DNA from: Candidatus Rokuibacteriota bacterium
GTDB taxonomy: Bacteria; Methylomirabilota; Methylomirabilia; Rokubacteriales; CSP1-6
Reading direction: 5' to 3'
DNA: 33,606 bases
Assembly: GCA_003220475.1 (NCBI GenBank)
Contig: QHSO01000071.1
Coordinates: 1-33,606, forward strand
A program made the translations under genes and the position numbers. Shown here piece after piece: positions 1-9,846 of this stretch (its first letter is position 1; each line of letters begins with the position of its first letter). Below the pieces are notes generated by a model. It was given only the letters and a program-made list of their open reading frames with translations, did not search any database and was not told the DNA's origin.

Positions 1-102
1 CACAAGTGTGTCTGGCCTGACACCAAATGGATGTGCAATTGCTAACGATTCCCGCATTCATGGGAACCTCCCCCGGCGGCGCGGATGCTATAGTCGGGGC
101 GC

Positions 103-3012
103 ATGGCGGGTGGGATCCTCGATGGCCTCAATGGCGCCCAGCGTGAGGCCGTTACCCATGACGCGGGCCCGCTGCTGATCGTCGCCGGGGCAGGGACGGG
201 GAAGACGACGGTCATAACCCGGCGGATCGCCTACCTGATCGAGCAGGGGAAGGCGCGGCCGGAGGAGATCCTCGCCCTCACGTTTACCGACAAGGCCGCC
301 GCCGAGATGGAGGCGCGCGTCGACGAGCTCGTGCCCTATGGGTACGCCGACGTCGAGATCGCGACGTTCCATGCGTTCGGAGATGCGCTGCTGCGGGGGC
401 ACTCGCTGGAGATCGGCCTTCAGAACGACTTCCGGGTGCTGAGCCGCGCCGAGCAGGTCATCTTTCTTCGGGATCGGCTGTTCGATCTGCCGCTGCAGCG
501 CTACCGGCCGCTCGGGGATCCGACGCGGTATCTGCAGTCGCTGATCACGCTGTTCAGCCGCTGCAAGGACGAGGACATTTCAGCCAACGCCTATCTCGCG
601 TGCGCGGCGCGGCTGGGCGCGGACGCCGACGACGAGGAGAAGCTGGACCGGGCGGAGGCGCAGGCGGAGCTGGCCGCGACGTACGCGCGGTACCAGGAGA
701 TGATGGCCCGGAACGACAAGATCGACTTCGGCGATCAGATCGTGCAGGCGCTGCGGCTGTTGCGTGCGCGACCGCATGTGCTGAACGCGTACCAGCGGCG
801 GTTCAAGTACGTGCTCGTCGACGAATTTCAGGACACGAACTATGCGCAGTTCGAGCTGGTGAAAATGCTGGCGGCGCGGCATGGCAACGTGGCGGTGACC
901 GGTGACGACGACCAGGCGATCTATCGGTTCCGCGGCGCGGCCATCTCGAACGTGCTGAGCTTCTTGCGCCACTATCCGGACGCCCGGCAGATCGTGGTCA
1001 CGGAAAATTTCCGCTCGCACCAGGCCATCCTCGATGCGGCGTACACGCTGATCCAGTACAACAATCCCGACCGGCTCGAGGTCGAGAGCGGCATCGTCAA
1101 GCGGCTCACCGCTGTGCGCGAGGCGCCGGGGCCGCTGCCGCGACACTGGCACTACGACACGGCGACCCAGGAGGCCGATAGCGTCGCGCAGACCATTCGC
1201 GAACGCGTGGAGGTCGGTGAGTGGTCGTACGACGATGTCGCGATCCTCGTGCGCTCCAACGACGACGCCGATGCGTTCCTGCGCGCGCTCAACCTGCGCG
1301 GCGTGCCGTGGACGTTCTCGGGCAACGCGGGGCTGTACGGGCGGCCGGAGGTGCGGCTGTTGCTCGCGTTCCTGCGCGCGGTCGCGCACCCGGACGATTC
1401 AGTCAGCGTCCATTATCTGGCGTCGTCCGACCTCTATCAGGTGCCGATCGTCGACCTCACGCGCTGCGCGACGCATGCGGACCGCAAGCATCGCTGGCTG
1501 TTCGACGTTCTCAAGGACGCCGAGCAGATCGCCGAACTCGGCGGTGAGCTGTCGGAAGAAGCGCGCGGCGCGATCCGCCACCTCGTGAGCGACCTCGTGC
1601 GCTACATGGAGCTGGGCCGCGAGATGCCGACGGGCGAGCTGCTCTATCAGTTCCTCGTCGACTCGGGGTGGCTCGCACGCATGTCCAAAGCGGTGACGGC
1701 GCGCGACGAGGCCGAAGTCCAGAACATCTCGAAGTTTTTCCGGCGCATCCAGGATGCCTCACGCGCCCTCAAGTACGACAACGTCCGCGAGTTCGTGAAG
1801 CACCTGGAGGCGCTGATCGACGCCGGCGAGGATCCGGCGGTGGCCGAGGCCGACGTCGAGACGCCCGCCGTGCGCGTGCTCACCGTCCACAAGGCGAAGG
1901 GCCTCGAGTTCCCCGTCGTCTTCCTCGTGCACCTCGTGCAGGGAAAGTTTCCGACGCAGCGACGCCGCGACGCGCTCGAGCTGCCGGCGGAGCTGCTCAA
2001 GGATCTCGCGCCCACGCGCGACTTCCACACGCAGGAGGAGCGGCGCCTCTTCTACGTCGGCATAACGCGCGCGCGGCGCGAGCTGTTCTTGACGAGCGCC
2101 CGCGACTACGGCGGCACGCGCGAACGCAAGGTGAGCCAGTTCGTCCTCGAGGCGCTCGACCTTCCGAAGGACGCCGCGCGCCCGTTCAAGAGCAAGGGGG
2201 TGGAAGAGATCGACAGCTTCGCGCCGCCGGCCGCGCGCGATGCCGCGGCGCCGCCGCCGATTCCCGCCGACGAGGAGATCACGATCAGCCACAAGCAGGT
2301 CGACGACTACCAGACCTGCCCGCTGAAGTATCGCTACGTCCACCAGCTGCGGGTGCCGATTCTCCGGCACCACACGGTCGTGTACGGCGCGACGATCCAC
2401 GAGGTCGTCGAGTTCTATCTCAAGCGCCGCGTCGAGGGCAACTACACCTCGCTGCCGGACCTGCTCGCCGAGTACGACGCGAAGTGGCTGAACCAGGGCT
2501 TTCTGACGTGGGAGCACCAGGAGGCGCGCCGAGCCGCGGGCCGCGAGGCGGTGACGCGCTTCTGGCACCAGGAGGAGAGCGCGGGCACCAAGCCGACCTC
2601 CATCGAGAAGGACTTCGCGTTCAGCGTCGGGCACACGCGGGTGCGCGGCCGCTTCGACCGCGTGGACGAGGACCTGCTCGGCGCGACGATCATCGACTAC
2701 AAGACGAGCGAGGTCACCAAGCAGAAAGATGCGGACCGGCGCGTGGCCACGAGCCTGCAGCTCAAGATGTATGCGCTCGCGTGGCGCGAGGGCACCGGAC
2801 GCCTGCCCCAGCGGGTGGAGCTGCGGTTCATCGAGTCCAACGTGATCGGTCGGTACGTGCCGACCGAGGCGGACGTCGAGGAGGCGCTCGCCGCCGTCGA
2901 GACCGCCGCCGCCGGCATCCGCGCGCGACGCTTCGAGGCCACGCCGTCACGCAATGCCTGCCGCTGGTGCGCCTATCGGCAGATCTGCCCGTTCACCGCG
3001 ACGCGCGAGTAA
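103..3012 (+). CDS. UvrD/Rep-family ATP-dependent DNA helicase with C-terminal PD-(D/E)XK (AddB/Cas4-like) nuclease domain
   Basis: Walker A AGAGTGKTT, VDEFQDTN, GDDDQAIYRFRGA, TVHKAKGLEFP; C-terminal DYKTSE and Cys set YQTCPLKYRY...CRWCAYRQICPF. Confidence 0.93.
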   Translation: MAGGILDGLNGAQREAVTHDAGPLLIVAGAGTGKTTVITRRIAYLIEQGKARPEEILALTFTDKAAAEMEARVDELVPYGYADVEIATFHAFGDALLRGHSLEIGLQNDFRVLSRAEQVIFLRDRLFDLPLQRYRPLGDPTRYLQSLITLFSRCKDEDISANAYLACAARLGADADDEEKLDRAEAQAELAATYARYQEMMARNDKIDFGDQIVQALRLLRARPHVLNAYQRRFKYVLVDEFQDTNYAQFELVKMLAARHGNVAVTGDDDQAIYRFRGAAISNVLSFLRHYPDARQIVVTENFRSHQAILDAAYTLIQYNNPDRLEVESGIVKRLTAVREAPGPLPRHWHYDTATQEADSVAQTIRERVEVGEWSYDDVAILVRSNDDADAFLRALNLRGVPWTFSGNAGLYGRPEVRLLLAFLRAVAHPDDSVSVHYLASSDLYQVPIVDLTRCATHADRKHRWLFDVLKDAEQIAELGGELSEEARGAIRHLVSDLVRYMELGREMPTGELLYQFLVDSGWLARMSKAVTARDEAEVQNISKFFRRIQDASRALKYDNVREFVKHLEALIDAGEDPAVAEADVETPAVRVLTVHKAKGLEFPVVFLVHLVQGKFPTQRRRDALELPAELLKDLAPTRDFHTQEERRLFYVGITRARRELFLTSARDYGGTRERKVSQFVLEALDLPKDAARPFKSKGVEEIDSFAPPAARDAAAPPPIPADEEITISHKQVDDYQTCPLKYRYVHQLRVPILRHHTVVYGATIHEVVEFYLKRRVEGNYTSLPDLLAEYDAKWLNQGFLTWEHQEARRAAGREAVTRFWHQEESAGTKPTSIEKDFAFSVGHTRVRGRFDRVDEDLLGATIIDYKTSEVTKQKDADRRVATSLQLKMYALAWREGTGRLPQRVELRFIESNVIGRYVPTEADVEEALAAVETAAAGIRARRFEATPSRNACRWCAYRQICPFTATRE

Positions 3013-3028
3013 TCGGTCTCCGCGCCCC

Positions 3029-3829
3029 TCACGCGCCCGGCACCCATGGCCAGTACTTCGCGACGGCGCCGGCGTCCACCCGCAGGTCGCAGCCGGTCAC
3101 CATCTCGGCGTCGTCCGAGGCGAGAAAAACGGCGGCGCGCGCGTAGTGGCGCGGGCTCGGCAGCTTCTGCATCGGCACCATCTTTGCGAAGTCCAGCGGC
3201 CCCGCGCGGCGTTCCGGCCGCGCGCGCCCCCACGCGACGGCCCGCTCGGCGCCCTCGTCGGGGTCGGTCGCCGTCGGCGTGAGACTGTTCACGCGGATCC
3301 CGTGGCGGGCGAGGTCCATGGCCGCCGAGCGCGTGAAGTTGAGCAGCCCGCTCTTGCTCGTCGCGTACGCGATGTTGCCCGCCTGACCCTGGTGGCCCGC
3401 GGTGGAGACGATCACGATGATGCTTCCCCGCGTGCCGCGCTCGACCATGCACCGGGCGACGTGCTTGGTGCACAGGAACGTCCCGGTGAGGTTCACGGCG
3501 ATCTGCCGGCTCCAGCGCTCCAGCGGCATCTCGAGCACGCCGAGACCGCCGAGGATGCCCGCGTTGTTGACGAGCACGTCGACGCGGCCGTAGACGTCGC
3601 GCACGCGCGTCACCATCGCCTGCACCTGCGCCTCGTCGGTCACGTCGCACGTCACACCGAGCGCCTGGCCGCCGCGGCGCTCGATCCAGGCGGCGCACTG
3701 CGTGGCGTTGTCGGCGACCACGTCGACGCACACCACGGTGGCGCCCTCGTCGGCCAGCCCCTGCGCGATGCCGCCGCCGATATTGGGACTGGTGCCGGTG
3801 ACGATCGCGATCTTCCCGGCGAGCTTCAG
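3029..3829 (-). CDS. SDR-family oxidoreductase
   Basis: KIAIVTGTSPNIGGGIAQGLA, NNAG, YATSKSG; apparent CTG start overlapping the TGA of the Rieske gene; longer provided ORF (to 4261) is an out-of-frame extension. Confidence 0.88.
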   Translation of the reverse strand: MKLAGKIAIVTGTSPNIGGGIAQGLADEGATVVCVDVVADNATQCAAWIERRGGQALGVTCDVTDEAQVQAMVTRVRDVYGRVDVLVNNAGILGGLGVLEMPLERWSRQIAVNLTGTFLCTKHVARCMVERGTRGSIIVIVSTAGHQGQAGNIAYATSKSGLLNFTRSAAMDLARHGIRVNSLTPTATDPDEGAERAVAWGRARPERRAGPLDFAKMVPMQKLPSPRHYARAAVFLASDDAEMVTGCDLRVDAGAVAKYWPWVPGA

Positions 3830-5085
3830 CGTCGCGCCTTCGCCCGCTGCTCCTCCTGCAGGTAGCGCACGGAGACGCGGTTGAGCGGCACCGCGTCGGG
3901 CGCCAGCCCGTCGGGATTGCGGTACTCGAACGGCGCGTCGCGCCCGCCGTAGTGCTTGGTGACGACCAGGCGGCGCCACTGGATCACCTCGGCGTCCGTC
4001 GCCGACAGCTTCTCGGGCGTGTCGTACCGCTGGTTCAGCATCACGCGCTCGTCCTGCCGCGAGAAGTTGTACTCGACGATCCAGCGATGCAGGAGGACAT
4101 AGAGCGCGCGCTGCCACACGCGCGCGAGCGCGCTGCTCGGCCGAAGATAGTGGTAGTACCACACGCGCGTCAGCTTCGCTTCGACCGGCACGCACATCCG
4201 CGTGTAGAGGTCGTACGCGAACTCGGCGCGGAACATGCCGGGCAGGTGATGGCCACCGCACCAGCGCGCGGAGCGCGGCGGCGGGATGTGCCGTCGCGCC
4301 CGCTCGACGAACGGGCGGAACAGCCAGGTCCAGTAGCGACGGCGGTTCGACGTCGGCCAGCGCCAGCCGTTCGCGTACAGGTCCTGCGCCGGGCTGCGGC
4401 GCAGATAATTGCTCTCGGCCACGTCGCCACCGAAGCCATTGCCGACGAAGATCGGATGCTCACCCTGCGCGCCGCGTGCGATGAAGCCCGCGCGCGCCAC
4501 CACCAGCGCGTTGCGATGCACGTAGTTCACGTGCGAGTCCATCGAGTTCTCGAGCGCGACCTCCCAGTTGCAGCGCCAGTAGACCTGGCCCGTGAGGATC
4601 AGGGCCTGGTCGTCGAAGAACTCCTCGGGCACGTCCTCCTCGATCGGCGCCGGATCGCCGTCCCCGATCCACACGAAGACGACGCCCTTGAGCGTCCGCG
4701 TGGGGTAGCTCTTGGCCTCGGTGCCCGGCTTGCCGCAGACGCCGGAATCGGGTCCCTCGGAGAGCACGGCGACGTTCTTGCCGCCCTCGTCGAACACCCA
4801 GCCGTGGTAGGGGCATGCGATCGTGCCGCGGTAATGGCAATCGCCCTCGCTCAGCCGCGCGCCGCGGTGCGGGCAGACGTCCTGGATGGCGACGACGTCG
4901 CCGGTCGCGCCGCGAAAGAAGCACACGTCCTCGCCGAGGAGCGAGACCTTCACCGGCCGGCTCCGGCCGACGCGGCGCGCGGCGATCGCCGGGTACCAGT
5001 AGTTGCGCAGGCCGAGCGGCGGGATCAGCGGCCGGATATCGCCGCTGAGCTTCGGGATCGCGCCGTTCGTGGCCGGCGCGCTCAT
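3826..5085 (-). CDS. Rieske non-haem iron oxygenase, large subunit
   Basis: CPHRGARL-x-CPYHGW Rieske motif and NWEVALENSMDSHVNYVH mononuclear iron motif; ATG at 5085 overlaps upstream stop (ATGA). Confidence 0.92.
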   Translation of the reverse strand: MSAPATNGAIPKLSGDIRPLIPPLGLRNYWYPAIAARRVGRSRPVKVSLLGEDVCFFRGATGDVVAIQDVCPHRGARLSEGDCHYRGTIACPYHGWVFDEGGKNVAVLSEGPDSGVCGKPGTEAKSYPTRTLKGVVFVWIGDGDPAPIEEDVPEEFFDDQALILTGQVYWRCNWEVALENSMDSHVNYVHRNALVVARAGFIARGAQGEHPIFVGNGFGGDVAESNYLRRSPAQDLYANGWRWPTSNRRRYWTWLFRPFVERARRHIPPPRSARWCGGHHLPGMFRAEFAYDLYTRMCVPVEAKLTRVWYYHYLRPSSALARVWQRALYVLLHRWIVEYNFSRQDERVMLNQRYDTPEKLSATDAEVIQWRRLVVTKHYGGRDAPFEYRNPDGLAPDAVPLNRVSVRYLQEEQRAKARR

Positions 5086-6137
5086 GGCTCGAACACGGCG
5101 AAGCACTTGTTGGAATTGAACGACCACGTCTCGACGAAGTCGCACGCGCCGGGCTTGCGTCCCAGCTCCTCCATGGCGCCGACGAGCATGTACCAGTTGA
5201 GCATTTCCTGCTGCCCCGACGCCTCGATGGACGCCAGCGGTGTCGTGCGCCACGTCTCGTAGTCGCCGACCCGCAGCGCCTCGTAGAGCCGACGGTCGGC
5301 CTCGATGTCGGGATAGAGCTGATAGTGCTTGTCGGTCAGAAAGGCGTGCGACCAGCTCGACGACGCGATGAGCGCCGTGCGCCACGGACTCGCGCGCATC
5401 GCGCGCGCCGTCGCGGCTCCGACCTGCATGCAGCGCTTCGGTGACGGCGACGGCGGATCGAGATCGGCCTCGGCGATGGGTTGCGAGAGGTTGCTGCGAT
5501 AGCCGCGCTGGGCGATCACGCGACGGCCGTAGCAATTCACCTGGAAGGCGACGACGGGATACGGAAAGCCGACGCGATCGTAGTCGAGGAACATGATCGT
5601 GTTCAGGAACGCGTGCGCGAGGCCCGCATGATGCAGCGGCCGATACGCGTACGCCGTGTCCACACCGTCCTCGAGTAGCCGCGCGGCGAGATACTTGCCG
5701 GCCTCGCGGTGTCCCGCGACGCGGAACACCGTGTCGGCGCCCTCGCCCCAGACGTTCGGCGTCTCGATGTCGCGCGCACGGTGGCGCGCCTCCATCCGAT
5801 CGTACGCGAGGATGCAGAAGGGCGGGATGATGTCCTCGGTGAAGTTCTCGTACTGATCGTCGCCCCAGATGACGACGACCTCGGGCCGGAAGTCGTCGAG
5901 CAGCTTGCGCGCGTGACGGAAGTGACGCACGAGCGTGGCACGGTGCGCCGCCGCCGACGCCGTGCCGCCGTCGTCACCGTATTCGCGGCGCATCGGCGCC
6001 GGCCAGTTCGCCGGGTCGCGATAGCGCTCCGGCAGGCCGGGGTCGCGCAGGATCGTCCTGAGGATTCCCGCCATGTTTTCGTCGCGGCCCACAAGCGGCG
6101 GGTAGTGCGTCAGACCGAGACCGAGGATTTCGCCCAC
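5082..6137 (-). CDS. Class III (LigB-type) extradiol ring-cleavage dioxygenase-like protein
   Basis: GLGLTHYPPL N-terminus, VVVIWGDDQYENF, RPLHHAGLAHAF, WSHAFL typical of the LigB superfamily. Confidence 0.8.
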   Translation of the reverse strand: MGEILGLGLTHYPPLVGRDENMAGILRTILRDPGLPERYRDPANWPAPMRREYGDDGGTASAAAHRATLVRHFRHARKLLDDFRPEVVVIWGDDQYENFTEDIIPPFCILAYDRMEARHRARDIETPNVWGEGADTVFRVAGHREAGKYLAARLLEDGVDTAYAYRPLHHAGLAHAFLNTIMFLDYDRVGFPYPVVAFQVNCYGRRVIAQRGYRSNLSQPIAEADLDPPSPSPKRCMQVGAATARAMRASPWRTALIASSSWSHAFLTDKHYQLYPDIEADRRLYEALRVGDYETWRTTPLASIEASGQQEMLNWYMLVGAMEELGRKPGACDFVETWSFNSNKCFAVFEP

Positions 6138-6176
6138 GTTCGGGTCCTCCTCGCGGTGAAGGTAGCCGCAAGGGTA

Positions 6177-7532
6177 TCAGAGGATCGGCCAGACTTTCGA
6201 CGGCGCCTTGGGAAAGAGCACCTGGAGCAGCGCGCGTGGCTCCTGTCCGCGTGTCACGCAATCGGGAAACGCGGCCTCGAGCTCGTCGAGCGACCGATAG
6301 CCGAACAGCAGCTGCAGGAACGTCAGATCGGGAAACGCCGCCGACGGCCGCCGGTCGTCCGCGGACGGGAGGCTGAAGTCCAGACCTATCGCGATGCGCG
6401 GCGGCGACCACGCGTCGACGCTTTTGATCCGGCCGCCCTCGATCACCAGACGGACACCGTTCCGGTAGAAGCTCAGGCGCAGCTCGCCGGTGTGACCGAC
6501 GAACGGCGATGCCGCGAGGCGCCGCTCGAGGACCGGCGTGAGCCGCCGGAGGAGGTCCGGCAGGTCCGGCGTCCTCAGATAGTACGCATACGGTCGCCGC
6601 GCGCCGGAGAACTGCACGACGCCCGCGAAGGGATGCGCGGTCCCCAGCATCCAGCAGTCGATGAAGCCGAGCTCACTCTTGGCCTCGCGTGCGTACGCCT
6701 CGCCCGTCTCGCACAGGTACGCGAGCAGGGGATAGGCGACGGCGCGCCAGGACACGCCGGACCGCACCTCGATCTCGCGCACGGGCATCCCGGGGCCCCA
6801 CAGCCGCGCGACGTGCTCGACGAAGCCGACCGCCTCGCCGGCCTGGCTCTCGATGATTCGCACCGCGGAGCTCGCGGCGCTGCCCGCGCTGCGCCCGCCG
6901 ATCATGTAACGCCACGCGCCCTCGTCGCGCGGCGCGGTGACCAGATACCGCTGGCCCGCGTGCGCGCTGGTCGCCGCGAGCACTGGCGCATCGGCGTCTG
7001 TGGCCGCTCGCAGGCGGAACGGCGGGGCGGCTTGTTTCACGCCGGCGGCGAGTCCGGGCGTGAAGAGTCGAGGCCCGCCGCCGAGCTCCAGCGCCATCTC
7101 GTAACCGAACTGACGGTAGAACCACGGGATGCCGTTGATCGCCAGCAGCTGATGGCCGCGCTCCGCGCTCCACGCGTGGGCCACCTCGAACATCGCGCGC
7201 ACGAGCCCGCGCGCTCGGAATTCCGCGCGCGTGCCGACGATCTCGGGCTGGCCGACGGACAGCGGCACGCCCGCGTAGGTCCAGGTGTGCGACAGCAGGA
7301 TCATGGAGGCCACGATGCTCTTTTCCCGCGGGTCCTCGACGACCAGCGCGCTGTCGGCACGAAACGTCGGATGGTGGCCGCTGATGAGGTCGCGTGTCCA
7401 GGCATCCATCCACGGCGCGGGGTCGGGCGCGTCCTGACCACGCAGCACGTCGGCGTTGAACGCGCCGAGGCGCTCGGCGTCGGCCTCCGTCGCGCGCCGC
7501 ATGACGAGACCACCGCCCAGGTCGCGCAGCAT
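6177..7532 (-). CDS. GNAT-family acetyltransferase with C-terminal SCP2-like region (Eis-like architecture)
   Basis: MRRATEADAERLGAFN, GQPEIVGTRAEFRARGLVRAMFE acetyl-CoA loop; C-terminal GELRLSFYRNGVRLVIEGGRIKSV. Confidence 0.75.
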   Translation of the reverse strand: MLRDLGGGLVMRRATEADAERLGAFNADVLRGQDAPDPAPWMDAWTRDLISGHHPTFRADSALVVEDPREKSIVASMILLSHTWTYAGVPLSVGQPEIVGTRAEFRARGLVRAMFEVAHAWSAERGHQLLAINGIPWFYRQFGYEMALELGGGPRLFTPGLAAGVKQAAPPFRLRAATDADAPVLAATSAHAGQRYLVTAPRDEGAWRYMIGGRSAGSAASSAVRIIESQAGEAVGFVEHVARLWGPGMPVREIEVRSGVSWRAVAYPLLAYLCETGEAYAREAKSELGFIDCWMLGTAHPFAGVVQFSGARRPYAYYLRTPDLPDLLRRLTPVLERRLAASPFVGHTGELRLSFYRNGVRLVIEGGRIKSVDAWSPPRIAIGLDFSLPSADDRRPSAAFPDLTFLQLLFGYRSLDELEAAFPDCVTRGQEPRALLQVLFPKAPSKVWPIL

Positions 7533-7596
7533 GATTCGGGCAGGGTAGAGCCGGCTCGACGCGTCGTCAACCGCGCGACGTGCTACCGTGGCTCGC

Positions 7597-8379
7597 ATGA
7601 GCCGCCACGCCGGACCGCCGCGCGCCGCCGACGCGCCGTCGATTCCCGAGCCGACGTTCGCCGAGCGCGCACGCACGCTTGCGTATCTCGGCCTCACCGG
7701 CGCGCTCGCGACGCTGTCGCGCCGGCATCCGGGTCATCCGTTCGCCTCGGTCATGCCGTACGCGCTCGACGACGCCGGCGCGCCGCTGTTCCTCATCAGC
7801 ACGATGGCGATGCACACGCAAAATCTCGAAGCCGATGCGCGCGCGAGCCTGCTGATCACGCAGCCCGGCTGGAGCGGTGATCCGCTCGCGGCCGCGCGAC
7901 TGACACTGATGGGCGAGGCGCGCCGCGTGCCGGAGGGGACCGTGGCCGCCGCGCGCGAGCGGTATCTGGCGCGCCACGAGCGCGCTCGCTACTGGGCGGA
8001 CTTCGAGGACTTCGCGCTCTGGCGGCTGCAGGTCACCGACCTCTATTTCGTCGGCGGCTTCGCGGCGATGGACTGGGTGACGGCGGCCGACTACGCCGCG
8101 GCCCGCCCCGATCCGCTGGCGGACGTCGCCGCCGGCATCGTCGAGCACATGAACCGCGACCACGCCGACGCGCTCGTCGACTACGCGCGCCACTTCGCCG
8201 GCGAGCGCGCCGACGAGGCGACCATGGTGGCCGTGGACCGACTGGGCTTCAAGCTGCGGCTGCGCAGCGGCGACCGGCTGTCGAGCGCGCGCGTCGCGTT
8301 CCCGTGCGAGGTGACGACGGCCGCGCAGAGCCGCGAGGTCTTGATCGCGATGCTGAAGGAGGCTCGCACGGGGCGCTGA
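7597..8379 (+). CDS. HugZ-like / pyridoxamine 5'-phosphate oxidase-fold protein with DUF2470 C-terminus
   Basis: GHPFASVMPYALDDAGAPLFLISTMAMHTQNLEADARASLL plus IVEHMNRDHADALVDYARHF. Confidence 0.85.
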   Translation: MSRHAGPPRAADAPSIPEPTFAERARTLAYLGLTGALATLSRRHPGHPFASVMPYALDDAGAPLFLISTMAMHTQNLEADARASLLITQPGWSGDPLAAARLTLMGEARRVPEGTVAAARERYLARHERARYWADFEDFALWRLQVTDLYFVGGFAAMDWVTAADYAAARPDPLADVAAGIVEHMNRDHADALVDYARHFAGERADEATMVAVDRLGFKLRLRSGDRLSSARVAFPCEVTTAAQSREVLIAMLKEARTGR

Positions 8380-8382
8380 GGC

Positions 8383-8907
8383 TCAGGCGGCCGGCGCGTG
8401 GCTGGTGCGCGGCCGGCGCGCGAGCTGCACGAGCGAGCCGGCGTGGAGCCAGAAGGCGAACGGCACGAGGAATCCCGGTAGCCAGATATACGGAAACGTC
8501 GCGAGGAACGCCGTCGACGGCTCCGTGACGAAGGCACGGAACCGCGTGGGCAGCGCGAGCTGGGCGTGGATGACGACATTGGCGAGGATGAGGATGCCCG
8601 CCACATTCCACGCGCTGCCGACCCACGCCGGCCACGCCCGTCGTTCCATGACCATCCACCCCACGGGAATCGCCGTCAGTCCGATCAGGATGTCGATGTT
8701 GCGCCCTTCGAAGGTGACGAGCTGCGGCGCACGACCCTGCACGGCCAGCGCCCACAGGATGATTTCCATCAGGATGCGAAACGACTGCAGATACACGAGC
8801 CGCTCCGGCGGCGTCACCGCGAGAAAGTGCCGCGTCCCGTGTGTGGGCAGCATGAGTAATCCGACGACGAGCGGCAACAGGCCGGCCAACGCCAGTCGCG
8901 GCGGCAT
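8383..8907 (-). CDS. Multi-TM hypothetical membrane protein
   Basis: Several hydrophobic segments (LALAGLLPLVVGLLML, ILMEIILWALAVQ, IDILIGLTAIPVGWMVM); ATG at 8907. Confidence 0.65.
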   Translation of the reverse strand: MPPRLALAGLLPLVVGLLMLPTHGTRHFLAVTPPERLVYLQSFRILMEIILWALAVQGRAPQLVTFEGRNIDILIGLTAIPVGWMVMERRAWPAWVGSAWNVAGILILANVVIHAQLALPTRFRAFVTEPSTAFLATFPYIWLPGFLVPFAFWLHAGSLVQLARRPRTSHAPAA

Positions 8908-8979
8908 GCATCGAGGGCGAGCGTCACGCGAGCGATCGTACCACGCGCTTCGCGCGGCCCCCGATGGCATCATGGCCGC

Positions 8980-9846
8980 ATGCGCGCCATGTCCGTCGTC
9001 GATGCGCCCACGCCGCGCGCGCCGTTCGTCGCGCTGTCGACGTTGTGGCTCGTGCTCACCGGAACGCTCTGCAATCTGCGCTGCACACACTGCCTCAACA
9101 CCAGCGGCCCCGACGCGCCGTGGCTGCCGCCGCTCGACGGCGCGGTCGCGCGGCGCGCGATCGCGGAGGCCGCCGCGCTCGGCGTGCGCGAGATCTACTT
9201 CACCGGCGGCGAGCCCTTCCTGCATCGTGAAATCCTGCCGCTGCTCGAGACGAGCCTGGCCATCGCCGCGACCACCGTGCTGACGAACGGCACCGTGCTG
9301 ACGGACGCGACGGCCGACGCGCTCGCCGCGCTGGCGCGCGCGTCGCGGTACTCGCTCGAGATCCGCGTCAGCCTCGACGCGCCGGACGCCGAGACGAACG
9401 ATCGCGTGCGCGGCGCGGGCACGTGGCGGCGCGCGGTGCGCGCGATCCGGGCGCTGGACGCGCGCGGGCTGCTGCCGATCGTCACCGCGACCGAAATCGA
9501 CGGCGCGCCGGACGCGTACGATCGATTCCGCGCGCTGCTGAGCGGGCTCGGGATCGCGAGGCCGCGCGTGAAGATCTTGCCCGTGTTTCCCGTGGGCCGC
9601 GCCGCCGGCGACTCCGCCGCGCGCTTGTCGGACGCCGACCTCGAGGGCTTCGACCGCACGGCGCTGCAGTGCGCGGACACGCGCGCCGTCGCCGCCGGTG
9701 GCGTCTACGCGTGCCCGATCCTGGCCGGTCTGCCCGGCGCCCGGCTCTCCGACGGCGATCTCACGGCCGCACGCCGTCCTGCGGCGCTCTATCACGCGGC
9801 GTGCCTGACGTGTCACCGCACGGGGGCGACGTGCCGGAACGCGTGA
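8980..9846 (+). CDS. Radical SAM protein with C-terminal auxiliary Cys cluster
   Basis: CNLRCTHC (CxxxCxxC), YFTGGEPF; C-terminal LQC...VYACP...AACLTCHRTGATC. Confidence 0.92.
   Translation: MRAMSVVDAPTPRAPFVALSTLWLVLTGTLCNLRCTHCLNTSGPDAPWLPPLDGAVARRAIAEAAALGVREIYFTGGEPFLHREILPLLETSLAIAATTVLTNGTVLTDATADALAALARASRYSLEIRVSLDAPDAETNDRVRGAGTWRRAVRAIRALDARGLLPIVTATEIDGAPDAYDRFRALLSGLGIARPRVKILPVFPVGRAAGDSAARLSDADLEGFDRTALQCADTRAVAAGGVYACPILAGLPGARLSDGDLTAARRPAALYHAACLTCHRTGATCRNA

Noticed and set aside
1668-3146. 492-aa plus-strand ORF inside the helicase
   Set aside because: Arg/Ala/Gly-rich frame-shadow; helicase motifs are in the other frame.
3826-5535. N-terminal extension of the Rieske ORF to 569 aa
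   Set aside because: Upstream part overlaps the LigB-like gene out of frame; ATG at 5085 gives the canonical Rieske N-terminus and an ATGA overlap.
5709-7880. 723-aa plus-strand ORF over LigB-like and GNAT genes
   Set aside because: Antisense shadow; both minus-strand genes have clear domain motifs.
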